From positions 1 through 51,949 of the forward strand of contig CAJKFS010000015.1 of the NCBI GenBank assembly GCA_905199225.1: a DNA stretch of 51,949 nucleotides. The letters are read 5' to 3'. Numbering within the stretch: position 1 is the stretch's first letter; the number at the start of each line of letters is the position of its first letter. Under the pieces are notes generated by a model. That model was not told the DNA's origin. It made no database searches and saw only the letters and a program-made list of their open reading frames with translations. Origin of the DNA: an uncultured Collinsella sp. (GTDB lineage: Bacteria; Actinomycetota; Coriobacteriia; Coriobacteriales; Coriobacteriaceae). A program made the position numbers and the translations under genes. Shown in pieces: positions 18,025 to 25,584 of the stretch.

Positions 18025-18177
18025 CGCGAACACTGACTACGCCGCGGGCTGCTCGCCCCGGCTTTCCTTTCCCTATCGCTCACGCGCTCCGCGAGGGTCG
18101 CGCTAGGCAAAGGAAAGGCCGGGGCTGCCGACACGAGCTTGCCAGCAAGTTGGCGCTTGGCTTCCATATCCTGCCGT
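18004..18177. repeat. 136-bp structured insert bounded by a 19-bp direct duplication of the transaldolase 3' end
   Basis: GGCTTCCATATCCTGCCGT occurs at 18004-18022, across the transaldolase stop, and again at 18159-18177. The DNA between holds an imperfect inverted repeat (GCCCCGGCTTTCCTTTCCC at 18055, partner GGCAAAGGAAAGGCCGGGGC at 18106-18125) and a smaller GAGCTTGCCAGCAAGTTGGC hairpin. This looks like insertion of a small element with a target duplication, or a local segmental duplication. It leaves the protein intact. Confidence 0.7.
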
Positions 18178-18179
18178 GG

Positions 18180-18395
18180 GCAAAGGTACCCCCGCCTGCG
18201 CCGTGCAAAATTGAGAGTATTCAGCAAGGTAAAGGTCTTTATCAGTTAACCGAAGCATGGAACGGCCCCCGTTTTGGCTCTGATGACGCTAAAACGGGGG
18301 CTGTTCCATGCTTTTTCGTCTCTGAGGGGCATCCGGAACGGTGGAATTTGCAGAATACTCGCGATTTTGCACATCGCTACAGGGGGTACCTTTGC
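18180..18395. repeat. 216-bp MITE-like element with about 48-bp imperfect terminal inverted repeats
   Basis: The outer ends GCAAAGGTACCCCC (18180-18193) and GGGGGTACCTTTGC (18382-18395) are perfect inverted repeats. Inside each end, GTGCAAAAT and GAGTATTC recur in matching inverted positions up to about 18227 and 18348. The centre carries the 21-bp terminator-like hairpin at 18255-18311. It ends 9 bp before the tex stop codon. I see no open reading frame, so if mobile it would move in trans. Together with the element at 18004-18177 it fills the gap between the transaldolase and tex genes. Confidence 0.7.
18255..18316 (+). terminator. Strong terminator hairpin with 21-bp stem
   Basis: GCATGGAACGGCCCCCGTTTT (18255-18275) pairs with 18291-18311 with one G-U position, followed by TTTTT. 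It would end transcription from the transaldolase gene and lies at the centre of the 216-bp inverted-repeat element. Confidence 0.8.
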
Positions 18396-18404
18396 TTTGG
18401 CGGT

Positions 18405-20552
18405 TTACTTGCCCTGTACCATGGTGAGCGAGATCTTCTTGCGGTCGCGATCGACCTTTTCGACCCACACCTTGACCGTGTCACCGATGCGCACCACGTC
18501 GCTCGGGTGCTTGACAAAGCGGTTGGCCAGCTTGGAGATGTGCACAAGGCCGTCCTGGTGCACTCCCACGTCGACGAAGGCGCCAAAGTCGACGACGTTG
18601 CGCACCGTGCCCTTGAGCTCCATGCCGGGTTCCAGGTCGTCGATGGAAAGTGCCGAGCGGCTAAAGACCACCTCGGGCGCGTCGTCGCGCGGGTCGCGGC
18701 CGGGCTTCTTGAGCTCGTTGACAATGTCGATGAGCGTCAGGGTACCGCAGTTCAGGTCGCTTGCTAGCGCCGAGATGCTGCCCAGGCGGCGCTCGATGTC
18801 GGGCACGCCGCCGCGGCTGAGCTCGCTTGCCGCAACGCCGGCACGCTCCAGGACGGCCGTGGCCACCTCGTAGCTCTCGGGGTGGACGCTTGTCGCGTCG
18901 AGTGGGTTCTTGCCGCCGCTAATGCGCAGGAAACCCGCGGCGTTGAGATATGCCTTGGGCCCCAGCTCGGGGACCTTCTTGAGCTGGCGGCGATCGGTAA
19001 AGGCGCCGTTTTCCTCGCGGTAGGCCACGATGTTTTTGGCCACGCTCGGCGTGATGCCCGATACGTATCCCAGCAGACTTGCGCTCGCGGTGTTTACGTC
19101 GACACCCACGCGGTTAACGACGTCCTCCACCACGTGGCCCAGAGTGCGCGAGAGCTCGGCCCGGTCAAGGTCATGCTGGTACTGGCCCACACCGATGGAC
19201 TGGGGCGGAATCTTGACGAGCTCTGCCAGCGGGTCCTGCAGGCGGCGGCCCAGGCTCATGGCGCCACGCACGGTGACGTCCAGGTCGGGGTATTCCTGGC
19301 TGGCGAGCTCGGAAGCGGAGTACACCGACGCGCCGGCTTCGTTAACGATGGTGTAGCGAAGGCTGGGCGCCTGCTCGGCAATGAACTCCGAGACGACTTC
19401 CTCGGTCTCGCGGCTGGCGGTGCCGTTGCCGATGACGATGGTGTTGACGCTGTCCTTTTTGACGAGGCGGGCGAGCTCGCGCTTGGTGCCGGCGACGTCG
19501 TGGCGCGGCTTGGTGGGATAGACCACGCCGTGGTCGAGCAGCTTGCCGGTCTCGTCCATGACGGCGACCTTGCAGCCGGTGCGGTAGCCCGGATCGAGCG
19601 CGAGCACGCGGGCGCCGCGCACGGGGCGTGCCGAGAGCAGGCCCTCGAGATTCTTGGCAAAGACATTGATGGCCTCGGTCTGCGCACGGACGGTGAGTTT
19701 GGCGCGGGCCTCGCGCTCCAGCGAGGGGGCCATGAGGCGCTTGTAGCCGTCGGCGATGGCGGCGTCAAAGACGGGCGCGAAGACGCCCTGGCGTCGGGGC
19801 CAACGGCTGCCGAGGCGTGCCGTGGCGGCGGCGCCGTCAACGTTCACGCGCACGCGGAGCTTGCCCTCGCGCTCACCGCGGTCGATAGCCAGCGCGCGGT
19901 GGTTGGGTATACGGCGCAGCGGCTCATCATAGCTGTAGTACGGCTCGTAGGGGGTCTTCTCGGTGGGATCGGTGGCCTCGACGACGATGTCTGCGGTGTT
20001 TTGCGTAAAGGCACGCAGGTCGGCGACGTTCTCGGGGTCCTCGGCCACCGTCTCGGCCACGATGTCCGCCGCGCCGGCGAGCGCCTTCTCGGGCGTGTCG
20101 AAGCCGGCTTCCTCGTTGACGTATGCCGCGGCGGCGTCGAGCGCGCTGCCCTTGGCCGAGGCCTGCATGATGACCATGTTGGCAAGTGGCTCCAGGCCTG
20201 CCTCGCGGGCCTTCTGTGCGCGGGTCATGCGCTTTTTGCGGTAGGGCTTGTAGAGGTCCTCGACACGCTGGAGCTGCGTGGCCTCGCGAATTTGCTGTTC
20301 GAGCTCGGGCGTAAGTTTGCCCTGGGCGTCGATGAGCAGAATGACGTCCTCTTTGCGCTGTTCAAGATTGCGCAGGTAGGACAGGCGCTCGTCGAGTGCG
20401 CGCAGGGCGACGTCGTCCATGCCGCCCGTGGCTTCCTTGCGGTAGCGCGAGATAAAGGGGATGGTGTTGCCCTCGTCGATGAGCTTGACGGCCGCCTCGA
20501 TGTTGGCGGCCTTAAGGTTGAGCTCGCGGGCAAGCTGGGCGATAAGATCCAT
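18405..20552 (-). CDS. tex: Tex family S1 RNA-binding protein
   Basis: This 715-residue Tex/YhgF-type nucleic-acid-binding protein, linked in other bacteria to transcription processivity and RNA handling, is cytoplasmic. N-terminal Tex helices (AARELNLKAANIEAAVKLIDEGNTIPFISRYRKEATGG in parts) are followed by a YqgF-like RNase H fold (VLALDPGYRTGCKVAVMD). Helix-hairpin-helix segments come next (VNTASASLLGYVSGI). The C-terminal S1 domain (GTVRNVVDFGAFVDVG, then DGLVHISKLA) spans about the last 75 residues. Length and order match Tex. ATG 20552 has AAGGAG 4 nt upstream; an earlier in-frame start has no such site. It appears to be monocistronic. Confidence 0.93.
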   Translation of the reverse strand: MDLIAQLARELNLKAANIEAAVKLIDEGNTIPFISRYRKEATGGMDDVALRALDERLSYLRNLEQRKEDVILLIDAQGKLTPELEQQIREATQLQRVEDLYKPYRKKRMTRAQKAREAGLEPLANMVIMQASAKGSALDAAAAYVNEEAGFDTPEKALAGAADIVAETVAEDPENVADLRAFTQNTADIVVEATDPTEKTPYEPYYSYDEPLRRIPNHRALAIDRGEREGKLRVRVNVDGAAATARLGSRWPRRQGVFAPVFDAAIADGYKRLMAPSLEREARAKLTVRAQTEAINVFAKNLEGLLSARPVRGARVLALDPGYRTGCKVAVMDETGKLLDHGVVYPTKPRHDVAGTKRELARLVKKDSVNTIVIGNGTASRETEEVVSEFIAEQAPSLRYTIVNEAGASVYSASELASQEYPDLDVTVRGAMSLGRRLQDPLAELVKIPPQSIGVGQYQHDLDRAELSRTLGHVVEDVVNRVGVDVNTASASLLGYVSGITPSVAKNIVAYREENGAFTDRRQLKKVPELGPKAYLNAAGFLRISGGKNPLDATSVHPESYEVATAVLERAGVAASELSRGGVPDIERRLGSISALASDLNCGTLTLIDIVNELKKPGRDPRDDAPEVVFSRSALSIDDLEPGMELKGTVRNVVDFGAFVDVGVHQDGLVHISKLANRFVKHPSDVVRIGDTVKVWVEKVDRDRKKISLTMVQGK

Positions 20553-20635
20553 GGGACTCCTTGCGTTTAAGGTGCGTTTGCAGCACAGGGCTACCAAGGA
20601 TACCACCCGTCCCAAAAGACTGTTTTGGGGCCGCG

Positions 20636-20793
20636 CCACGAAAACGACCTATCTACTACGTTTGAACCATATGGGTCGACCATCCCTCGGTTTTCCGAAA
20701 ATACGCAACCCGCCTACCTGCGGTTTTTATTTCTCGAAATTCGGCATGCTTGAGGGTGATCGGTTAAACGTAGTAGATAGGCCCATTTCGTGG
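20636..20793. repeat. 158-bp palindromic element with 28-bp inverted ends
   Basis: The arms 20636-20663 and 20766-20793 match at 25 of 28 positions (shared core CCTATCTACTACGTTT). Weaker complementarity continues inward (ACCATCCCTC against GAGGGTGAT), so the whole element can fold into one long imperfect hairpin. It is AT-richer than its surroundings and has no open reading frame. It lies upstream of tex and downstream of the Gfo/Idh gene, in the 410-bp gap 20553-20962. The rest of that gap holds the terminator at 20861 and nothing else I recognise. Confidence 0.7.
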
Positions 20794-20860
20794 CGAACGA
20801 ATCAGACTGAGGTGCAAAATAGCCCCCGCTCCAGAAAAATCGTCGGCAAGGTAGCAAAAG

Positions 20861-20890
20861 GCCCCGCGGGCAGGAGGCTGCTCGCGGGGC
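20861..20890 (-). terminator. Terminator of the SDR-MFS-Gfo operon
   Basis: GCCCCGCGGGCAG (20861-20873) and CTGCTCGCGGGGC (20878-20890) form a GC-rich stem with one mismatch and a 4-nt loop. On the minus strand it is followed by CCTTTTGC. It lies 72 nt after the stop of the last gene. Confidence 0.75.
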
Positions 20891-20962
20891 AAAGAAGAGG
20901 GGCTTGTTGGCGGCGGGCCAAGGCGCTCGGCGGGGAGTTTGCCGCGACCCGCTCTTAAGGCA

Positions 20963-22003
20963 TTACAGCTCGACGAGCTGGCCGGTCTCGGCGGCCTCCT
21001 TGATGGCGTTGAGAAGCGTGAGCGTCTTGACGTTATCGGCGGGGGTCACGACGGGCTCGACCTCGCGGCGGACGACCTTCACAAAGTGCTTGAGCTGCAT
21101 CTTGTGCGGCAGCGCCGGGTCCACAGCCGGGATCTCCATCTGCAGCGGCTTGTGCCAGTTAGAGGCGCCGTCGTAGGAGAACTGGTGCAGGCGGGGCAGC
21201 GACAGGGCGCCCTTAGTGCCGCCGATAAAGTAGGCGTCGGCGTCGAAGGGGCGGTACTGCGGATCCTCGCGAGCGGTTGCCTCCCAGTTCCAGGGGCTGG
21301 CGGTGGCGTCGGAGATGGTCATGCTCGCAAGTGCGCCATCGGCAAAACGGACGTTGACCACGGCGGAGTCCTCGGTCTCAAAACCGCGGGCGGCGCTGGA
21401 CTGCATACCCTGGACGGCAACGGGCTCGCCCAGCAGATAGCGGAGTAGATCGACGTCGTGAACCAGGTTGACCAGGATCGGGCCGGCGCCCTTCTTGCGG
21501 CGCCACTCGACATCGAAATACTCGTCGTTCTTATAGATCATGTAGTGGAAGCTCGACACGGTGAGCTTGCCCAGCTCGCCGGACTCGATGATCTCCTTGG
21601 CCTTGTTGACGAAGGGGTTGTGGCGACGGTGCTGGCCCACGAGCACGGGCACGCCGGCGGTCTCGGCCTCGGCAGCGAAAGCCTGGGCATCCTCCAGGTC
21701 GTTGGAGATCGGCTTTTCGACCAACGGCACGATATTGCGCTTCACAGCCTCGCGAGCAACGCCCAGGTGCAGGTCGTTGGGGGTGGCGATAATGACGGCC
21801 TCGGGCTTGACCTCGTCCATCATCTGGGCGGGATCGGTGTAAAACGGCACGCCGGCGGCCTCGGCCGTGGCGCGGGCGCCCTCAAAGGCGTCGGCGATGG
21901 CGACGAGCTCGGCCTCGGGCTCCTCGGTGACAAAGCGGATGTGGTTGCGGCCCATGGCGCCGGCGCCGATAACGGCAATGCGGACGGGATTGAGCTCAGA
22001 CAT
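20963..22003 (-). CDS. Gfo/Idh/MocA family oxidoreductase
   Basis: This 346-residue NAD(P)-dependent sugar- or polyol-type dehydrogenase has an N-terminal Rossmann fold beginning VRIAVIGAGAMGRNH (GxGxxG). The family motif LVEKPISN near residue 95 supplies the catalytic Lys-Pro. A C-terminal alpha/beta domain follows, with HDVDLLRYLLGEP as the usual active-site stretch. Substrates of the family include inositols, glucose and amino-sugars; which one is unclear. AAGGAG lies 5 nt before ATG 22003. It is the last gene of a minus-strand operon after an MFS carrier and an SDR enzyme, so it probably takes part in uptake and oxidation of one sugar-like or hydroxy-acid substrate. Confidence 0.9.
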   Translation of the reverse strand: MSELNPVRIAVIGAGAMGRNHIRFVTEEPEAELVAIADAFEGARATAEAAGVPFYTDPAQMMDEVKPEAVIIATPNDLHLGVAREAVKRNIVPLVEKPISNDLEDAQAFAAEAETAGVPVLVGQHRRHNPFVNKAKEIIESGELGKLTVSSFHYMIYKNDEYFDVEWRRKKGAGPILVNLVHDVDLLRYLLGEPVAVQGMQSSAARGFETEDSAVVNVRFADGALASMTISDATASPWNWEATAREDPQYRPFDADAYFIGGTKGALSLPRLHQFSYDGASNWHKPLQMEIPAVDPALPHKMQLKHFVKVVRREVEPVVTPADNVKTLTLLNAIKEAAETGQLVEL

Positions 22004-22035
22004 TTCGACTCCTTAATACTGGTGGCCGGTGGAAT

Positions 22036-22062
22036 GTGACAAAGGGGCAGTCCCTTTGTCAC
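22036..22062. repeat. GACAAAGGGACAGTCCC hairpin repeat, copy 2
   Basis: GTGACAAAGGGGCAGTCCC followed by TTTGTCAC forms a near-perfect palindrome between the MFS stop and the Gfo/Idh start. In mRNA it could weaken read-through or stabilise the upstream message. Confidence 0.75.
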
Positions 22063-22072
22063 GTCGGTAAAA

Positions 22073-23329
22073 CTAGGCGGATTTCTTCTTGCTGTCGGAG
22101 ACCATCATGTAGACGGTGAGCACGACGGCGATGGCGGCGATCACGATGGCGCCGTAGAAGGACTGCTGGTAGGCGGCGCTGCCGGCCTCGGCGTGATACA
22201 GCACGGCGGTGATGGGCTGGCTGATCCAGGTGGAAGCGGCATAGCCCAAAAACATGATGCCGTAGTTGACGCCGATGTTACTGGTGCCAAAGGCGCCACC
22301 GGTGAGCGGCGGGTAGATGACGAGCAGGGCGCCAAAGCTAAAGCCGAGCAGGGCGAGCGCCACAAAGAACATGCTCTGCGTAAAGCTCATCGACATGATG
22401 ACGAGTGCGACGATGGTGACGACAAGGCTGATGAGCAGCGACTTATAGGCGCCGAGCTTGTCGATGATCTGGCCAAAGGACAGACGGCCAACCAGGTTGG
22501 CGCAGGTGTTGACGGAGACCACCACACCGCCGAGGGCGACGGCCGCGGCGCTCGTGGGGTCGGCGAAGAGCTGGACGGCGGCGATGGAGGCAACCTTGCC
22601 GACGAGCAGGGTGCCCGCGGTGGCGGCAAAGGCGAAGGTGACGATGAGAACCCAGAAACGCGGGGTCTTGACCATCTCGCTCGGGGTGAGGTCGCCGAAG
22701 GTGCCGGCGTGCGCGCCGCCCTTGGGGGCCTCGAAGCCCTCGGGCAGCCAACCGGCCTCGGGGGCCTTCAGGAACAGGGCGGAAGCGGCGATCGTCACAA
22801 AGAAGATGACGCCGAGCGCCTTAAGGGCGCCAAAGATGCCCAGGCTCGGGATGAGCAGCGAGGCGAGCACCGGGGACAGCACGGCGGGGCCGGCGGTCGA
22901 AGCGGCCAGGGTGATGCCGGAGGCGAGGCCCTTCTTGTCGATGAACCACTTTTGGCCGGTGGTGAGCGCCGGGTTGTAGCCCAGGCCGTTGCCGATGGCG
23001 GCGACGAGCGAGAACCACAGGTAGAACTGCCACGGCTCGGTGACGGTGCCGGACATGAACCAGCCCAGGCCGTAGCACACGGCGGCGGCGATAACGACGT
23101 TGCACGGGCCGATCTTATCGGAGATGCGGCCGGCGAAGATGCCCGTCACGGCCATGATGGTCTGAAAGACCGGGAAGGCCCAGGTAAGGGCGCTGGACCA
23201 CTCGGGGTAGACGGCGAGCAGGTTCTTGCTCACGACGGAATACAGCGCGATGGAGCTGATGAAGAACATGGTGACGCATGCGGCGGAAAGCACGACGGCG
23301 CGACCCTTGTTGGAGTTGGTGGAAGCCAT
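22073..23329 (-). CDS. OFA-type MFS transporter (oxalate/formate antiporter-like)
   Basis: A 418-residue, 12-helix major facilitator carrier. The motif A-like loop appears as GRISDKIGP after helix 2. GLGYNPALTTGQKWFIDKKGLASGI is characteristic of the OFA (oxalate:formate antiporter-like) subfamily. A second half-repeat contains GRLSFGQIIDKLGAYKSLL. The C-terminus is a short lysine-rich tail. OFA members usually carry small organic acids, often by exchange. Between an SDR and a Gfo/Idh dehydrogenase it probably imports their substrate or exports the product. The site before ATG 23329 is weak (GAAAGAG), which would fit coupling to the SDR gene 66 bp upstream. Confidence 0.88.
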   Translation of the reverse strand: MASTNSNKGRAVVLSAACVTMFFISSIALYSVVSKNLLAVYPEWSSALTWAFPVFQTIMAVTGIFAGRISDKIGPCNVVIAAAVCYGLGWFMSGTVTEPWQFYLWFSLVAAIGNGLGYNPALTTGQKWFIDKKGLASGITLAASTAGPAVLSPVLASLLIPSLGIFGALKALGVIFFVTIAASALFLKAPEAGWLPEGFEAPKGGAHAGTFGDLTPSEMVKTPRFWVLIVTFAFAATAGTLLVGKVASIAAVQLFADPTSAAAVALGGVVVSVNTCANLVGRLSFGQIIDKLGAYKSLLISLVVTIVALVIMSMSFTQSMFFVALALLGFSFGALLVIYPPLTGGAFGTSNIGVNYGIMFLGYAASTWISQPITAVLYHAEAGSAAYQQSFYGAIVIAAIAVVLTVYMMVSDSKKKSA

Positions 23330-23395
23330 TGGACTCTTTCTAATCGATACGGGGGAGGAGCGGTCGTATCCGCGGGACCTCCCTGTCAGGTTGGT

Positions 23396-24277
23396 TTACT
23401 GGTCAGTCGGCTTGGCGACGCCGGACTCATCGGACCAGAGCTCGACACCCTTGTTCTTAAGGTAGTTGTCGGCATAGGCGCGACGGCCGCCGGGCTTGGC
23501 GGTGAGGTCGCCCATCATGTTGGAGAAGCCGCCATCGACCTTGATGGCGTCGCCGGTGGTAAAGTCCGAGCGCTTGGACGCCAGGAACATGACGGCGTTG
23601 GCAATATCGCTGACCTCGCCGATGCGGCGCGTGGCGATCAGACGGCTGCGGCTCTTTTCGACCTCGGGGTCGGCGTAGAAGTTGGCCGACATCGGGGTCT
23701 TAACGAAGCAGGGCTCGACACAGTTGGAGCGGACGCCGTAGGGGCCCCACTCGGCGGCGAGCATCTTGGACATCATGTTGACGCCGGCCTTGGTGGAGCT
23801 GTACACGCCCGAGAACGTCTCGGGGGAGTGGCTGGCGACGGTCGAGATGTGCACCAGGCGGCCCTGGCCGGCCTTGATCATCTCGCGACCAAAGCGCTGC
23901 GAGGTGATGAAGTAGCCGGTGAGGTTGACGTTGAGCACCTGCTCCCAGTCGCTCAGCGGCAGGTCCTCCATGGCGGCGAAGCGCAGGATGCCGGCGGTGT
24001 TGACGAGGACGTCGACGCGGCCGAAGTTGGCGATGGTGGCGTCGACAGCAGCCTGAACCTCGGCCTCGTCGGTGGCGTTCATCTTGTAACCCTCGGCGTG
24101 GATGCCAAACTCGGCAGCTAGGTCGGCGGCAGCGGCCTTGACCTTCTCCTCGTCCAGGTCGAGCATGACGACGTTGGCGCCATTGCGGGCGAACTCGCGG
24201 CAAATCTCGGCGCCCATACCGCCGAGCGCGCCAGTCACGGCGCAGACATCGCCCTCGAGCTTAAGCCAATTGCTCAT
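23396..24277 (-). CDS. SDR family NAD(P)-dependent oxidoreductase
   Basis: This 293-residue classical short-chain dehydrogenase has a cofactor loop TGALGGMG near residue 16, NTAG at the usual place, and the structural Asn in NVNLTGYF. The catalytic Ser is in HISTVAS and the Tyr/Lys pair in YSSTK. An Asp-Leu-Asp after beta 2 (VVMLDLDEE) suggests NAD rather than NADP. The protein runs about 35-40 residues beyond the usual SDR C-terminus (GGRRAYADNYLKNKGVEL), which may shape the active site. It is the first gene of the SDR-MFS-Gfo operon and is divergent from a LysR regulator 233 bp away. The substrate is unknown; sugar acids or hydroxysteroids are both possible. Confidence 0.9.
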   Translation of the reverse strand: MSNWLKLEGDVCAVTGALGGMGAEICREFARNGANVVMLDLDEEKVKAAAADLAAEFGIHAEGYKMNATDEAEVQAAVDATIANFGRVDVLVNTAGILRFAAMEDLPLSDWEQVLNVNLTGYFITSQRFGREMIKAGQGRLVHISTVASHSPETFSGVYSSTKAGVNMMSKMLAAEWGPYGVRSNCVEPCFVKTPMSANFYADPEVEKSRSRLIATRRIGEVSDIANAVMFLASKRSDFTTGDAIKVDGGFSNMMGDLTAKPGGRRAYADNYLKNKGVELWSDESGVAKPTDQ

Positions 24278-24510
24278 AGGAACTTCCCTTCTTGTGCCTC
24301 CCGGTGGGCCGCTCCCATTAACCGACCCACGTGGTTTCCGCTGGTTATCGTATGCTTTGCATTTGCGCAGGTGAATTGCATATTTGTTAGAATGGCGTTA
24401 ACTGTAGGTTTATACTGTGCGATGCAGGCTATTCTCAATTGAGCGCGTGACCTGCGAAAACAACCCCCTGTGGCACCATGCGGTCACGGGTGCGAAAACG
24501 GGAGATTGAC

Positions 24511-25389
24511 GTGTACGATCGACGACTTGAGGCCATATCGGCCGCCGCGGAGCTGGGAAGCTTCTCGCGTGCGGCGGCAAAATTGCGCGTGTCGACTCCG
24601 GCGCTCGTCAAGCAGGTATCGGGCTTCGAGGCGGAGTTCGGTATTACGCTGTTTGAGCGCTCGCATTCGGGCGTCAAGGTGACGCCGGCGGGTGCTCTGC
24701 TGGTGGACGACGCACGCTCGATCATGCGCCAGTCCGAGGACGCCCTGCGCCGTGCTCGACGTGCGGCGGGTGACGGCGGTGCCGTGCGCCTGGGCGTGTC
24801 GATGATGTGCCCGGGGCGCCAAACGCTGTCGATGTGGACGGGCATCCACGATCTGGAGCCGTCGCTGCGATTTGAGATCGTGCCGATAAGCGACCTCTAC
24901 GACGAGCGCGAGACAGTCATGCGTAGCTTGGGCCGCGAGGTCGATGTGGTGCAGTCGAGTTTTTCTACCCCACGCTGGGGCGACACCTGCCAAAAGCTCC
25001 GCATCGTCAACGTGCCGTTTTATATCGACGTGCCGCGCACGAGCCCGCTGGCGCGCAAGACGCGCATCACGGTTGCCGACCTGGAGGGCATGCGCCTGCG
25101 CGTGCTCCGTCACGGCAACGACGCCATGGACAGCCTGCGCATCGACCTGTTGGCCGACGGCGGCGTGGACGTGATTGACGTGGATAGCTTCGACTTTGCG
25201 CTCTTTAACGAGGCGGAGGAAAAGGGCGACGCGGTGCTCACCTGCGGCGCATGGTCGGGCGTGCACCCGGCCTTTGTGGGCGTGCCGTTCCTGTGCGGTC
25301 GCGAGGTACCGGTCTTTCTGCACTACCCGCTCGAGCCCACCCTCCAAGTACAAAAATTCGTCAACGCCATGGCCCAACTCCTTAACTAG
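24511..25389 (+). CDS. LysR family transcriptional regulator
   Basis: This 292-residue LysR-type regulator has an N-terminal winged helix-turn-helix (AISAAAELGSFSRAAAKLRVS, then FEAEFGITLFER in the wing) and a C-terminal effector-binding domain of the periplasmic-binding fold. GTG 24511 is preceded by CGGGAG at a spacing of 6; an ATG eleven codons earlier has no clear site. It is divergent from the SDR-MFS-Gfo operon and probably controls it in response to the pathway substrate. In the shared region, TTGCAT occurs twice (near 24357 and 24376) within a TATGC...GCATA dyad, a plausible binding site. A TATACT at 24411-24416 could be its -10. Confidence 0.88.
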   Translation: MYDRRLEAISAAAELGSFSRAAAKLRVSTPALVKQVSGFEAEFGITLFERSHSGVKVTPAGALLVDDARSIMRQSEDALRRARRAAGDGGAVRLGVSMMCPGRQTLSMWTGIHDLEPSLRFEIVPISDLYDERETVMRSLGREVDVVQSSFSTPRWGDTCQKLRIVNVPFYIDVPRTSPLARKTRITVADLEGMRLRVLRHGNDAMDSLRIDLLADGGVDVIDVDSFDFALFNEAEEKGDAVLTCGAWSGVHPAFVGVPFLCGREVPVFLHYPLEPTLQVQKFVNAMAQLLN

Positions 25390-25438
25390 CTAATTTAGGA
25401 CGGGGCTTTTTAGCTACTTTCGCCGCACTACCAGCACA

Positions 25439-25462
25439 ATGCGAAAAATGATGCGAAAAATG
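25439..25462 (+). repeat. Tandem 12-bp direct repeat upstream of the pilus promoter
   Basis: ATGCGAAAAATG occurs twice back to back (25439-25450 and 25451-25462), 25 bp before the -35 of the pilus operon. The place suits an activator or phase-variable spacer, but two copies alone prove neither. Confidence 0.4.
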
Positions 25463-25486
25463 ACTGCAAATCGGTCACGCATGATT

Positions 25487-25515
25487 TTGCTTTTGCCCTG
25501 GGCTGGTTGTAGAAT
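25487..25515 (+). promoter_or_regulatory. Sigma-70-type promoter of the pilus operon
   Basis: TTGCTT (25487-25492), a 17-bp spacer and TAGAAT (25510-25515) match a housekeeping promoter. It lies 70 bp before the chosen start of the adhesin gene, leaving a GC-rich leader of about 60 nt with a possible CGGGC/GCCCG hairpin. I do not recognise a riboswitch in that leader. Confidence 0.55.
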
Positions 25516-25584
25516 CAAAAAGCTTAAACGAACTACTTGTGCGGCTTGCGCGAAAGCTCGGGCTGCGGCTGGGGGGATGCGCCC

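Noticed and set aside
25516..25584. Cyclic di-GMP or other riboswitch in the pilus leader
   Set aside because: The leader is short, and I could not match the conserved blocks of the GEMM-I or GEMM-II class.
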